Positions 52,980 to 64,000 of a stretch of 64,000 nt of DNA are shown here, one piece after another. The notes beneath the pieces were generated by a model that was given only the letters and a program-made list of their open reading frames with translations, was not told the DNA's origin and ran no database searches. A program made the position numbers and the translations under genes. Numbering within the stretch: the stretch's first letter is position 1; the number at the start of each line of letters is the position of its first letter. This stretch comes from Siphonodentalium dalli (taxonomy: Eukaryota > Mollusca > Scaphopoda > Gadilida > Siphonodentaliidae), in contig CP136063.1 of NCBI GenBank assembly GCA_032622095.1, positions 184,059,956 through 184,123,955 on the forward strand, written 5' to 3'.

Positions 52980-54290
52980 TGCAATCGTCCAAGAAAAACA
53001 AAGTCCATATCTAAGAATCAAATATGGGAATATGTACTAAACACTGCATGAAGTACAATGTAATACAAAAAAAGGTATCTGGAGAAGTCTGCCCCGCACG
53101 AATACGGCCCCGTTAATATATATAGATGATTGAAGCCTTAAATCGGAGAATGTTTATGTAGGCTAATTGTGAAGTCCGCAATGCTATTATAATCATAACA
53201 CAATGCACTTCAATTATGGGCAGACAGTTGGGCAGACAGTGAAGCTGAAATGGTCACTGTCTGCCCGTTCGTTCATTTGGGTTTCCATCTTTTTTTAAAT
53301 TTTGAGTTACTTGATACGCTGCTTTTGTAAAAGTTATAAAAACAATGATAGTTGCAAACAGACAATGGAAGAAAGCTGCTAAGTACTTTTGATTGCTGCT
53401 TAGCGAATGAAGCCATGCGCTCAAATATTTAACCAATGTAAGGCCTACATAGAGACAGATCTGACAAACCAGCTACTCCATACGATCGCCAAGATTTCAG
53501 CACCCACAACTGACGACAGAGAAGACGCCGCCGTTTGAATTTATTGTTAATTGTATTAATATAATCTGTTATTTTTTCATTATTATTAGTTTCATATATC
53601 AAATCATATAAATTGAAGAATAATTTTAAACAATGTTTCTGTTATATATGGGGCCGACTTCGCGAGGGGCCGACTTCTGTATTAAAAAAACTATATTTCT
53701 TGAGCGTTCTTATAAAAAGATTACTTTGAACCAGTTGACAAATGATATGCTAACTTCACAATGTGGTAGAATGAGAGCCAGCAGTTTATGGGTCAACTTG
53801 TGGGCATGATATGGTACCTCTATTTGTGGACTCTTCTGATATTGGGCATCCCCCCTTTAGTCACATAATGTGGGTCACACAAAGCTTATATCCAGTCTGG
53901 TGTGAAAAGCTTTTAGCTGGTGTCAGGATAATCACTCATGTGGGAGTTGAGTGAGTTGTGACCTATTTACTAGAAATAGTGTGATGGTCTCGTAGGGTTT
54001 TAATTGAGGTTTAGTATTCTATTGTCATCAGAGTTCACAGCATTACACTGGCCACTGTTTAACCCATTCTTCTAGTACCCACAGGGCCAATGTTTAAGCA
54101 AGTATACCGGTACATGTATATCATTTGTCAACAACTGGTTCAAAGTAATTTTTTCAAAGAATGCTCGAGAAATATAATATTAATATTGTGTGTAGTACAT
54201 CATTGATCATTCATCACAGTGTTCAGTACATATTCCCATATTGAATTCTTAGATATGAACTTTCGTTTTTCTTGGACCATTGCCTGCAAA
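52980..54290. repeat. Large interrupted foldback element (~1.3 kb)
   Basis: Two nested pairs of inverted segments. 52983-53055 pairs with 54212-54290 (shared TCCAAGAAAAAC and ATATGGGAATATGTACT). 53690-53750 pairs with 54121-54178 (shared ATTACTTTGAACCAGTTG and TTGACAAATGATAT). A separate 13-bp perfect hairpin, GGGCAGACAGTGA with its complement, lies at about 53229-53266. No coding capacity. Confidence 0.75.
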
Positions 54291-54379
54291 TTTTAAAATC
54301 AATGTCTGCCCCAATACTCGCGAAGAGCCAAGGAGCAGCGAATTTTGTAAATTATGGTTTATTTCGAAATAATTTGCGT

Positions 54380-54874
54380 TTAAAGCCACGTGAGGTCTTA
54401 GTTGTCGAAAATATTCATATTTGTTCAATCACCGTAAACAAAAAAACATTAAAACGCATACAGTTTCGTTCATATATACAATGACCATCGCGTAAACAGC
54501 ATGTTATCATAAAGACCTACTATATTTTACCTAAACAAGAGCCTGATTGTGTTACAGAAGACAACACACACAATGCTGCTGGCTAATCACACACAAATGG
54601 CATAAACGCTCTTTATTCGTTCCATATCAGGAATTCATCCACAAATAACGCTCTTTATGTTTACCATCATAATATAAACAAACACCAGAAAAGTAACATT
54701 TTAGGCTTTGTTTACATAATGGTAAAAAATATGACAATAACATACTGTTTATGCGATATTTCTTATTTGTATACGGACAAAGTCTGTCTACATTTTGTTG
54801 TTCTTTCTGGCGGTTTTTGACGGGTGGAAATATTTTCACAGGATACCCACCGCCAAGGCCAACAGTACCTTTAA
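54380..54874. mobile_element. TTAA-flanked non-autonomous DNA element, copy 2
   Basis: Diverged copy of 3168-3691 in the same orientation, also between TTAA sites (54380-54383, 54871-54874). Conserved internal words include AATATTCATATTTGTTCAA, AAACAAGAGCCTG, AACGCTCTTTAT, CCATATCAGGAA and CATACTGTTTATGC. Terminal repeats are more degraded than in copy 1. Confidence 0.65.
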
Positions 54875-56395
54875 CTAACGTAAACAAATCCACCATTTTT
54901 ATAAAAAAAAAATACCGGTCAGTTTGTCGTACAAAAGAAAGATGTGCAGTGACCTAGAAACATTTGAATAGGCGAGAACACCGTGGACAATAGACCGATC
55001 AGATTAAGCCGGTCTCGAGACGGGGTAATCCCAACTCACGAGAGCCGGAATTACCTCCGTTTGCATTATCAAATGTACTTATCGATCTCTCATAGTTTGG
55101 TAGAGGATTCCTTTTTTCTTTCGGATTTTATTGCTATCGAATACGTTTTTTTCTGGAAATTAATTCTCCATGGCAATTAACGGATATTGGCGAGTACAGT
55201 TGTGCTAATTTTATATCGCTTGGATTTACCAATTTCGCTGTACAAATGCCAACAGAAAGGGCACCATTGCGCAGCGACGTGTGGCCATATATTTCGCATC
55301 GAAATTCCATTTGAGTTCTAGTACCCACATTTACCATATATAGCCAGCCTCAGATCGTCATTGTTTGATTTGTGTGGGGTGTCATTATTATGTAATCCAT
55401 GCATGCAATATATATAAATAACTAACCTTATATGATATAAGCGAAGATCCAACGATGAATAAATACAATGTAATACGTCAACAGATAGAAATAAGTCGTG
55501 TTGTTGAGGCTGTCGATATTTCAAAGAACAAGTCCACGGTGTATCGCTCCGCTGATCTGCTCCAGAATCGCACTGATCTATGATTGGATGTTTCGGCGGA
55601 GTGGCATATTTTTGTGTGTGGTTCAGCTCTCTGATAGAGAGCATTTGGCCCTATATTTTCTACTATCGTATTTTAATTCATATTTATATACAATTCAGCT
55701 ATACTAACAGCTATAATGAATCTTCGTATCTATATGTGTATGTTGTTATTAGCAGGTTTTAGTAGAGAAATCTTCCGACAGAATGTTGCTTCAACTTCAA
55801 GTTCAAAATGTTTGTTGACGTACTCAGGTACGAAATTAGTGCACTGAAGCTTCCCCAGCGTCGCGTTCATTCCGCCTCATGATTCCGGGTTACAATCAAC
55901 TAAATATGTTCCATATGCGACAGTGTTAGGGTTAAGCCATCCCCACGATTCATTACTCTACTGAGCCAAACTTTAAATACATTTTGCGTGTAGAACTCCA
56001 CGTCGGACATAAGTTGTCAAAAAAGAAATGGTGCTTCACCGTACTTATTCCTGGAAATAAATTGGCATTTCCACAACTATCCCCTTGTGTGCATACAAAA
56101 TTTCAATATAGAATAATACCCCCACCCCTACCAAATTTGGGGACCAATGTAGCCGCTTGACGAACACTCCCACACAAATAACCGAGGAATAAACATAGCC
56201 TATGAATTTCTTTTTTCTTTCACATTAAACAACCGAAGATATTATACAGTATACACCATTCAGCTGTCGGTATTTTTTTTATGCTGACTCGAGTTTTCCT
56301 ACACAAATGCCAAGGGGCATAATTTCAAGTATTTAGTTGCTTATAACCTCCGATGTTGAAATTATTTAGGCAAGATTGTGCCGGTTACACTATTT
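54875..56395. other. Non-coding stretch
   Basis: No gene or recognised repeat; the longest frame (55318-55644, minus) has no domain. Confidence 0.4.
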
Positions 56396-56470
56396 GCAGC
56401 AAGTCCCTGTAAATGTGGCAAGTCCCCGGTAAATGCAGCAAGTCCCCGGTAAATTCAGCAAGTCCCTTTC
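56396..56470. repeat. 20-bp minisatellite, ~3.5 copies
   Basis: GCAGCAAGTCCCCGGTAAAT is repeated in tandem with small changes (AGTCCCTGTAAAT, AGTCCCCGGTAAAT twice, AGTCCC). Confidence 0.85.
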
Positions 56471-56756
56471 GCCGAGGGTGCATTACACGGCGGATTAGTC
56501 ATGTGTGTTTACACAACGATATGTTTAAGTGGGTGTGCTGATTACAAAGGCCTATGTGTATGCTGTTCGATATACATCTATGTTTCATCATGTTGTGCAT
56601 ACACGTGGCTGATTATTTGACATTGAGGTACCTACTATATGTAAGTGGATGTACGATAACATCTTTATCACAGTTACTGCCATAAAGTACCAAAAAGAAG
56701 GTTTTAATTTATAAACCAGTATCCTAATATAAAGACTCGAGTCAGGGGGGTCGCAC

Positions 56757-57155
56757 AAAAGTTTTATCATACAGGGCCGGGGTTGGTGGGTCCGAAGAGG
56801 CCCGAAAAAATGAGTTTGTGCAAAAAAATTTCTATTCACATTTTTGCCCTTGTTTTAAGTTGTTTTCAAATATATTCATTAATAATTGTGTTCTAAGGCA
56901 GGTTATGGCCATTACAGACACTTAGGAACAGGGTAGGTATAAGATATAAGTAATACAGGGGAGATCTTCCAAAAATATACCTATACCGGGCGGGGTGGTT
57001 GCATCTCAGAGGCCTGAAAAAAATTGTTTGTGCAAAATTTTTTCAACCCACATTATGGACATTGATTTAAGTTGTTTTCACTAATAAATGTGTTCTAACA
57101 TAGATTATGACCTTAACCAACACTTAAGAACATATGTAGGTATAAGATAAAGCAC
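56757..57155. repeat. Tandem duplication of ~230 bp
   Basis: Two diverged copies (about 56757-56950, 56985-57155) share GGCCYGAAAAAA, TTTGTGCAAAA, TTTAAGTTGTTTTCA, TGTGTTCTAA and GTAGGTATAAGATA. A third, partial and more GC/T-rich start lies near 57738-57800. Confidence 0.75.
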
Positions 57156-60016
57156 TCTCTGGTGCCAAATAAAAGTGATTACTGAATAGTAGTGCTGGTT
57201 TACATTTCACCTCAAATTAATATTGAATAGTGCCTGATAGTGCTGACATTTTCACTCTGGCATGTCTAAAGACCAAATAATACTAGTGCTGCAGAGTGCT
57301 GGCTAACAAAATACCTCAAATTAAAAAATAAACATGCCAGCCTGTTTATTTGGCTCCAAAGAGTGATACTTATATACTATATAACTGTCATTGCAGGTAT
57401 GGCTATAAGGTGTTCTGATATGATGGTTGGTGGCCCCCTTTTTGGGAATAACAGTGAAGAAGTCATTAATTAGTAACTGGACTATTTATGTAAAAATTAA
57501 ACACAATGTTGGCTTATTGGCACTATAAATATTACCTCACAATATCTGTGCATAGTGTAGAATAAAACACTTTTTATTTCAAAATGTTTTTTTCAATGTC
57601 GAAAACAACATAACCGTTGATAGTTTTTCAATTGTTTGAACAATTGGAATCTGCCAGAAACGGACCAATTTAAAACTTACCTTTGATTCTGTTTGATTTG
57701 GTCTTGAATAGATTTAAAATGATTTTTTTTCTTATTTTAGGGGGTGGGTCCAAAAAAATCAGGTGGAAAAAAATAATTTGTTTGCACAAAAAGGGTGGGT
57801 GGGTAGCAAAAGGGCTGTAAATTATTTTTGGGCCCTGTATGTGTAAATTTTCTCACGACCCCCCCCCTGCTCGAGTTATTAAATAATTACCAAATGGCCG
57901 GACAAACATATCTCAAATAAAAGCACTAAACACAAATACATACAGTCATATATACACGTATTTAGACGATAATGCATTGAAAAGTGTCACAAATTTACCG
58001 AAATTACATATATCGGGATGGATGAACCTGACTTATTCGAATGTAGTTTAGGTAGAGTTACACGTTATAATTATGTTCTCATTGTGGTATGCATATACGA
58101 CATTCCATTTCTGAGCTTGAAGCTGAATAAAGTTTTTACACTTGAGGTAGTCTGTCCATGGCGAGCTACGGCCCTACAATCTAAATTTATATTTCTACGA
58201 ATATTTTGATCACCAAAATGGGACATAGGCGAATATATCATGCTCGCGAACGTTCTAGAAAGATCACAGAAATGTCGCTATACATGTGTACCAGGCATCA
58301 AGCATTAAATATAATTCAGAAACATATCAATATAGCATAACAGGTAATGCCGTCAAGACACGTTATGTCATTACAAACGTTTATACTGATTGTACTGACT
58401 GTCCAAGATCGCGAACTTTTCCACAGCTTGTGCGAATTTTGTATACATTTTGGGTTCAAAGCGAATTAATCGGACAGGTGCGTAACACACTGTGCCATCA
58501 GAAGTAGGCCAGTCATGCAGCCAATTATATTTTAAAGAGCGCGGATTTGGGAAAGCTGCATTGTGTGAGAACGTAACATGATTCGCGTACATCTATATGC
58601 ATTTCGGTATGTTGCTTTCCCGAATAATGGTGCCTTTTCTGTGCACATAAATAGCACCAAACTGAACATACGCCTTCTCACCAGCAAAATGATAAATAGC
58701 CGATGTGTTGAAACGGTAGAATACCATAAACAAATATAGCATGTCGAGCTTGTGAAATAGACGGATATTCTTGGGAATATACGGATATGAATGCGCGTAT
58801 TTTACCATTTAATACGTTATTGCAAGTCTTCAAAGTCATGCATAAGTTCATAATACCAAGTTAACAATCATTATTCACACAAAAACATACTTACATATGA
58901 AGTTCAATGTAATTATGCTACATTGAACGACCACCCATTTCGCAACAGCGAAATAGCGTATGGTACGATGACATTAAACTCTCTTTGCTCGCTTGCCTAT
59001 ATCGCGATGTTCCCAACAGTTTAAGGTGTTTTATTTTAACAAATAGATTGTCATGAAATGGTAGCATTCTGGAAATGATATATACATGGCAGCTATATCT
59101 ACACATTCCATATGCAATTCGCTTAATTTTGGTGTGATTCATATTCTTGAATACACGCAGGTGGTGAATTAGACGGCGCTTTAAGGCATTTTTCGTATAT
59201 TTTCCGATTAGCGGACGAATGTACGACGTCGACGTTGTCGCCTATTCGTAAGTTATAAGACTTTACATTACGTCTCGTCCAATTAATGCGAAATATGCAA
59301 TCGGCGGTCTTAACAGTCGGACAATAAAGTCATATATTTTCACTCGTGACACATACAGATGATAAAGAGACAGTTTTTAAATGGTCAGATCTGAATTCAA
59401 CAAAAGTATGCACTATGTCAGATGGTAAACCAATACCAAACCGCAAAGTGTCACGTTCCGAAATTATGATACCAAAATTAGCGACTAAGGGGTGGCAAGG
59501 TTGGGGCGTCGGACGGGATACGCTGACTCCCGTTCATTCAATTAAAAAATATAATATAAAAAAAATGGTTTACGGGTACGCGAACGGATATCAAATAGTT
59601 TCAATTGAATTGAGAACTGCAAGCGAAAGTCCGCGCATAGACGGATTGTGCTTTAGGAAAACGTGGTCCATGCGGAGAAGTGTTATAACATTATCCGGCT
59701 GACACCACAGTTTCGTTTTTCAAATATCAAAGTCGAGAATTTTTTTTGTAAAAAATGCGCGTTTTAAAAAAAGTGAAAACAAAACGAACTACTATTTAAA
59801 AACTAACAAATTTTGACGGTTTTTGGTCTCAAAATATGCCATTTTTAAGCCGCATCATGATAAAACTGCAGAATCATGGCCGATTGACAAGACAGACAGC
59901 CGACATTGTGTTGAGTGATTACCCATTAGCCAACATAACAATTAACACAGTGCGCGAAAAAAAGAATGGATGTTGAAATATATTGACAGTGGTCATTGGT
60001 GTAATTTTTGACATTC
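57156..60016. other. Non-coding stretch before the satellite
   Basis: No gene supported. The words AATARTAGTGCTG and CAAATAATACTAGTGCTG recur at 57170-57320. The 118-aa plus-strand frame 59346-59702 has no domain and a repetitive neighbourhood; it is left uncalled. Confidence 0.4.
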
Positions 60017-63000
60017 GCATTTCCTGGTTTGGTCTTCTGTCTATGTTTAAGACGCTCACATAGACCAAATCCAGCTGTTGCGCTTCGTCTAGGAGAAGAT
60101 CTGGGCACAAGCACTTTCTACACATGGACTTTATTAGTACATTTTTCGATGTGTTATAACTTGGCCATTTCTCAATCGATTTACAAAATTCTTTCACGAG
60201 TAGCATCAGTACGTCGTATAGATACACGACAGTAAAAATGGTTGGAATCGGTGACAAGAAAAAAATTGACAAATTTTGCACCCCTCCCCAGTTCAACAAA
60301 TTGATTTCGGACCTTGGTGAAAATTTCCCCGATTCGTACCCTTTCGTCAGTTAACACGGTTACGTAACCCGAATTCAGCTGCTTGGCTTCTTATAGGAGA
60401 AGATCTGGGCACAAACTTTTTCCAAAATTTTTGATTAAGGACCATAACTCTGGAAAGCAAGTTAGGACATAAACCTAAATGTTTCATTCAGTTGTAACTT
60501 GGCAAGGTGCATATACCTACCAAATTTCAATGATTTATCTTTTTAACTTTCTGAGATATAAGGGTTACAAAATATATTAAGAAGTAGAATAAATAATGAA
60601 AAATAAAAATAAAAAATTGAATAACAATATACATCCATATTAAAATATGGAAGTATAATAAGGGAATCGCGCGGAATTGATTGGAATGTCTATAGTATAG
60701 TTTATTGACATTTCTGTGTTCAGTTGGAACGTTCTGGTGTGACCCCCACCCATGCCTCGAAATTTGGTGACGCGGGTAGAAAATTCGCCATATCTCGGCC
60801 AATTTTCGCGATATCGAGATAATTGTTGCGTCATTGTGTTCATATTCGATGCCCCTTTAATATTTAGCAGGGTTTTGGTAAGGTATTGTGGCGATATTCT
60901 ACTATGTAGGCCAATATGTATGTTGTTCAGTACATACTTTTCGAATATCTCCGGCCTCCATCGTCATAATACCGCAAGTAGGTAATCGTTTTGAAGTACT
61001 AGAAATTCCCCATCGAATGACACCAAACACGTGACGATCGGTTGAAGGAATTTAAATTCATAGTGCATTTTCTGTAAACTTGAACAAAAGGAAGGGGTCA
61101 CAATTTCTACATTTGTCAACCGATTCATAAAATTCACTCACAATGACACTCAGTACATCATATAGATACTTCACAACCATTTTGGTTCAAATCGGCGACA
61201 AAAACAAAATTGAAAAATTTTGCCCCTCCCCTAGCCCGGAAAAATTTGAGCGGACCTTTGTCAGCATTTCCTGGTTTGGTCTTCTGTCTATGTTTAAGAC
61301 GCTCACATAGACCAAATCCAGCTGTTGCGCTTCGTCTAGGAGAAGATCTGGGCACAAGCACTTTCTACACATGGACTTTATTAGTACATTTTTCGATGTG
61401 TTATAACTTGGCCATTTCTCAATCGATTTACAAAATTCTTTCACGAGTAGCATCAGTACGTCGTATAGATACACGACAGTAAAAATGGTTGGAATCGGTG
61501 ACAAGAAAAAAATTGACAAATTTTGCACCCCTCCCCAGTTCAACAAATTGATTTCGGACCTTGGTGAAAATTTCCCCGATTCGTACCCTTTCGTCAGTTA
61601 ACACGGTTACGTAACCCGAATTCAGCTGCTTGGCTTCTTATAGGAGAAGATCTGGGCACAAACTTTTTCCAAAATTTTTGATTAAGGACCATAACTCTGG
61701 AAAGCAAGTTAGGACATAAACCTAAATGTTTCATTCAGTTGTAACTTGGCAAGGTGCATATACCTACCAAATTTCAATGATTTATCTTTTTAACTTTCTG
61801 AGATATAAGGGTTACAAAATATATTAAGAAGTAGAATAAATAATGAAAAATAAAAATAAAAAATTGAATAACAATATACATCCATATTAAAATATGGAAG
61901 TATAATAAGGGAATCGCGCGGAATTGATTGGAATGTCTATAGTATAGTTTATTGACATTTCTGTGTTCAGTTGGAACGTTCTGGTGTGACCCCCACCCAT
62001 GCCTCGAAATTTGGTGGCGCGGGTAGAAAATTCGCCATATCTCGGCCAATTTTCGCGATATCGAGATAATTGTTGCGTCATTGTGTTCATATTCGATGCC
62101 CCTTTAATATTTAGCAGGGTTTTGGTAAGGTATTGTGGCGATATTCTACTATGTAGGCCAATATGTATGTTGTTCAGTACATACTTTTCGAATATCTCCG
62201 GCCTCCATCGTCATAATACCGCAAGTAGGTAATCGTTTTGAAGTACTAGAAATTCCCCATCGAATGACACCAAACACGTGACGATCGGTTGAAGGAATTT
62301 AAATTCATAGTGCATTTTCTGTAAACTTGAACAAAAGGAAGGGGTCACAATTTCTACATTTGTCAACCGATTCATAAAATTCACTCACAATGACACTCAG
62401 TACATCATATAGATACTTCACAACCATTTTGGTTCAAATCGGCGACAAAAACAAAATTGAAAAATTTTGCCCCTCCCCTAGCCCGGAAAAATTTGAGCGG
62501 ACCTTTGTCAGCATTTCCTGGTTTGGTCTTCTGTCTATGTTTAAGACGCTCACATAGACCAAATCCAGCTGTTGCGCTTCGTCTAGGAGAAGATCTGGGC
62601 ACAAGCACTTTCTACACATGGACTTTATTAGTACATTTTTCGATGTGTTATAACTTGGCCATTTCTCAATCGATTTACAAAATTCTTTCACGAGTAGCAT
62701 CAGTACGTCGTATAGATACACGACAGTAAAAATGGTTGGAATCGGTGACAAGAAAAAAATTGACAAATTTTGCACCCCTCCCCAGTTCAACAAATTGATT
62801 TCGGACCTTGGTGAAAATTTCCCCGATTCGTACCCTTTCGTCAGTTAACACGGTTACGTAACCCGAATTCAGCTGCTTGGCTTCTTATAGGAGAAGATCT
62901 GGGCACAAACTTTTTCCAAAATTTTTGATTAAGGACCATAACTCTGGAAAGCAAGTTAGGACATAAACCTAAATGTTTCATTCAGTTGTAACTTGGCAAG

Positions 63001-64000
63001 GTGCATATACCTACCAAATTTCAATGATTTATCTTTTTAACTTTCTGAGATATAAGGGTTACAAAATATATTAAGAAGTAGAATAAATAATGAAAAATAA
63101 AAATAAAAAATTGAATAACAATATACATCCATATTAAAATATGGAAGTATAATAAGGGAATCGCGCGGAATTGATTGGAATGTCTATAGTATAGTTTATT
63201 GACATTTCTGTGTTCAGTTGGAACGTTCTGGTGTGACCCCCACCCATGCCTCGAAATTTGGTGACGCGGGTAGAAAATTCGCCATATCTCGGCCAATTTT
63301 CGCGATATCGAGATAATTGTTGCGTCATTGTGTTCATATTCGATGCCCCTTTAATATTTAGCAGGGTTTTGGTAAGGTATTGTGGCGATATTCTACTATG
63401 TAGGCCAATATGTATGTTGTTCAGTACATACTTTTCGAATATCTCCGGCCTCCATCGTCATAATACCGCAAGTAGGTAATCGTTTTGAAGTACTAGAAAT
63501 TCCCCATCGAATGACACCAAACACGTGACGATCGGTTGAAGGAATTTAAATTCATAGTGCATTTTCTGTAAACTTGAACAAAAGGAAGGGGTCACAATTT
63601 CTACATTTGTCAACCGATTCATAAAATTCACTCACAATGACACTCAGTACATCATATAGATACTTCACAACCATTTTGGTTCAAATCGGCGACAAAAACA
63701 AAATTGAAAAATTTTGCCCCTCCCCTAGCCCGGAAAAATTTGAGCGGACCTTTGTCAGCATTTCCTGGTTTGGTCTTCTGTCTATGTTTAAGACGCTCAC
63801 ATAGACCAAATCCAGCTGTTGCGCTTCGTCTAGGAGAAGATCTGGGCACAAGCACTTTCTACACATGGACTTTATTAGTACATTTTTCGATGTGTTATAA
63901 CTTGGCCATTTCTCAATCGATTTACAAAATTCTTTCACGAGTAGCATCAGTACGTCGTATAGATACACGACAGTAAAAATGGTTGGAATCGGTGACAAGA
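60017..64000. repeat. 1247-bp satellite array, 3.2 units, continues off the window
   Basis: From GCATTTCCTGG at 60017 the sequence repeats with an exact period of 1247 bp: 60017-61263, 61264-62510, 62511-63757 and a partial unit to 64000. Units are almost identical; the one difference I noticed is A (60770, 63264) versus G (62017). Each unit is itself built of diverged sub-blocks in one orientation: TAGGAGAAGATCTGGGCACAA occurs twice per unit, as do ATAGATACWYSACARY...GGTT...ATCGGYGACAA and TTTTGCMCCTCCCC. The open frames on both strands (up to 119 aa) simply repeat with the units and have no domain. Confidence 0.97.

Noticed and set aside
59346-59702. 118-aa plus-strand open frame
   Set aside because: No recognisable motif and no splice or neighbour support; kept only as a note.
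61187-61546. 119-aa ORF repeated in every satellite unit
   Set aside because: It recurs only because the 1247-bp unit recurs; opposite-strand frames are equally open and no domain is present.

Overview
The window looks like intergenic or intronic DNA from a low-GC marine invertebrate. A mollusc or another lophotrochozoan is my best guess, from the style of the dispersed repeats and the mix of elements; this is inference. There are no bacterial-type operons, no rRNA and no tRNA I could defend. Nearly everything identifiable is mobile or repetitive DNA. The only trace of a host gene is a set of three small candidate exons on the minus strand (25.4-27.8 kb).

Left part (1-7.4 kb): a broken 3' piece of a non-LTR retrotransposon (795-1336), a TTAA-flanked non-autonomous element (3168-3691; second copy at 54380-54874), a 108-bp inverted repeat (4692-5272) and a degenerate GCGATATT/GAGCGC-type repeat field. 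Next comes an 8.6-kb, structurally complete Ty3/Gypsy LTR retrotransposon on the minus strand (7419-16014). Its 747-bp LTRs look identical. It carries gag, a -1 frameshift signal, protease, RT, RNase H and integrase, and two extra 3' ORFs; one of these has PPxY-type motifs and a splice-acceptor-like site just upstream of its ATG.

Middle part (16-30 kb): a 0.3-kb direct duplication brackets an array of twelve palindromes centred on CTTAAG with spacings close to whole or half helical turns (18.28-18.62 kb). A foldback element (19.3-19.7 kb) and a 243-bp piggyBac-like MITE (20270-20512) follow, then 7 kb of AT-rich DNA. That DNA holds the candidate exons, which join in phase across two introns and read as the end of a von Willebrand type C-like module followed by a short Gly-X-Y run.

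Right part (30-64 kb): a Helentron-type (Helitron-like) transposon protein of 2239 aa on the minus strand (30194-36913). It carries two different cysteine-protease (deubiquitinase-like) domains, an 11-fold repeat of exactly 18 residues, a DUF6570-like region, the HUH/Tyr Rep nuclease, only the second half of a PIF1-type helicase, and a C-terminal EEP endonuclease. It is followed by a 6.3-kb field of 2.5-2.6-kb tandem duplications (38.7-45.0 kb), a 4.6-kb interval bounded by 86-bp inverted repeats (46244-50844), several hairpins and foldbacks, short minisatellites, and from 60017 a 1247-bp satellite that runs off the window edge in nearly identical copies.

Both large elements keep long open frames and look young. 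Each also has a lesion or peculiarity: an odd G7 tract between protease and RT in the Gypsy element, and loss of helicase motifs I-III in the Helentron.
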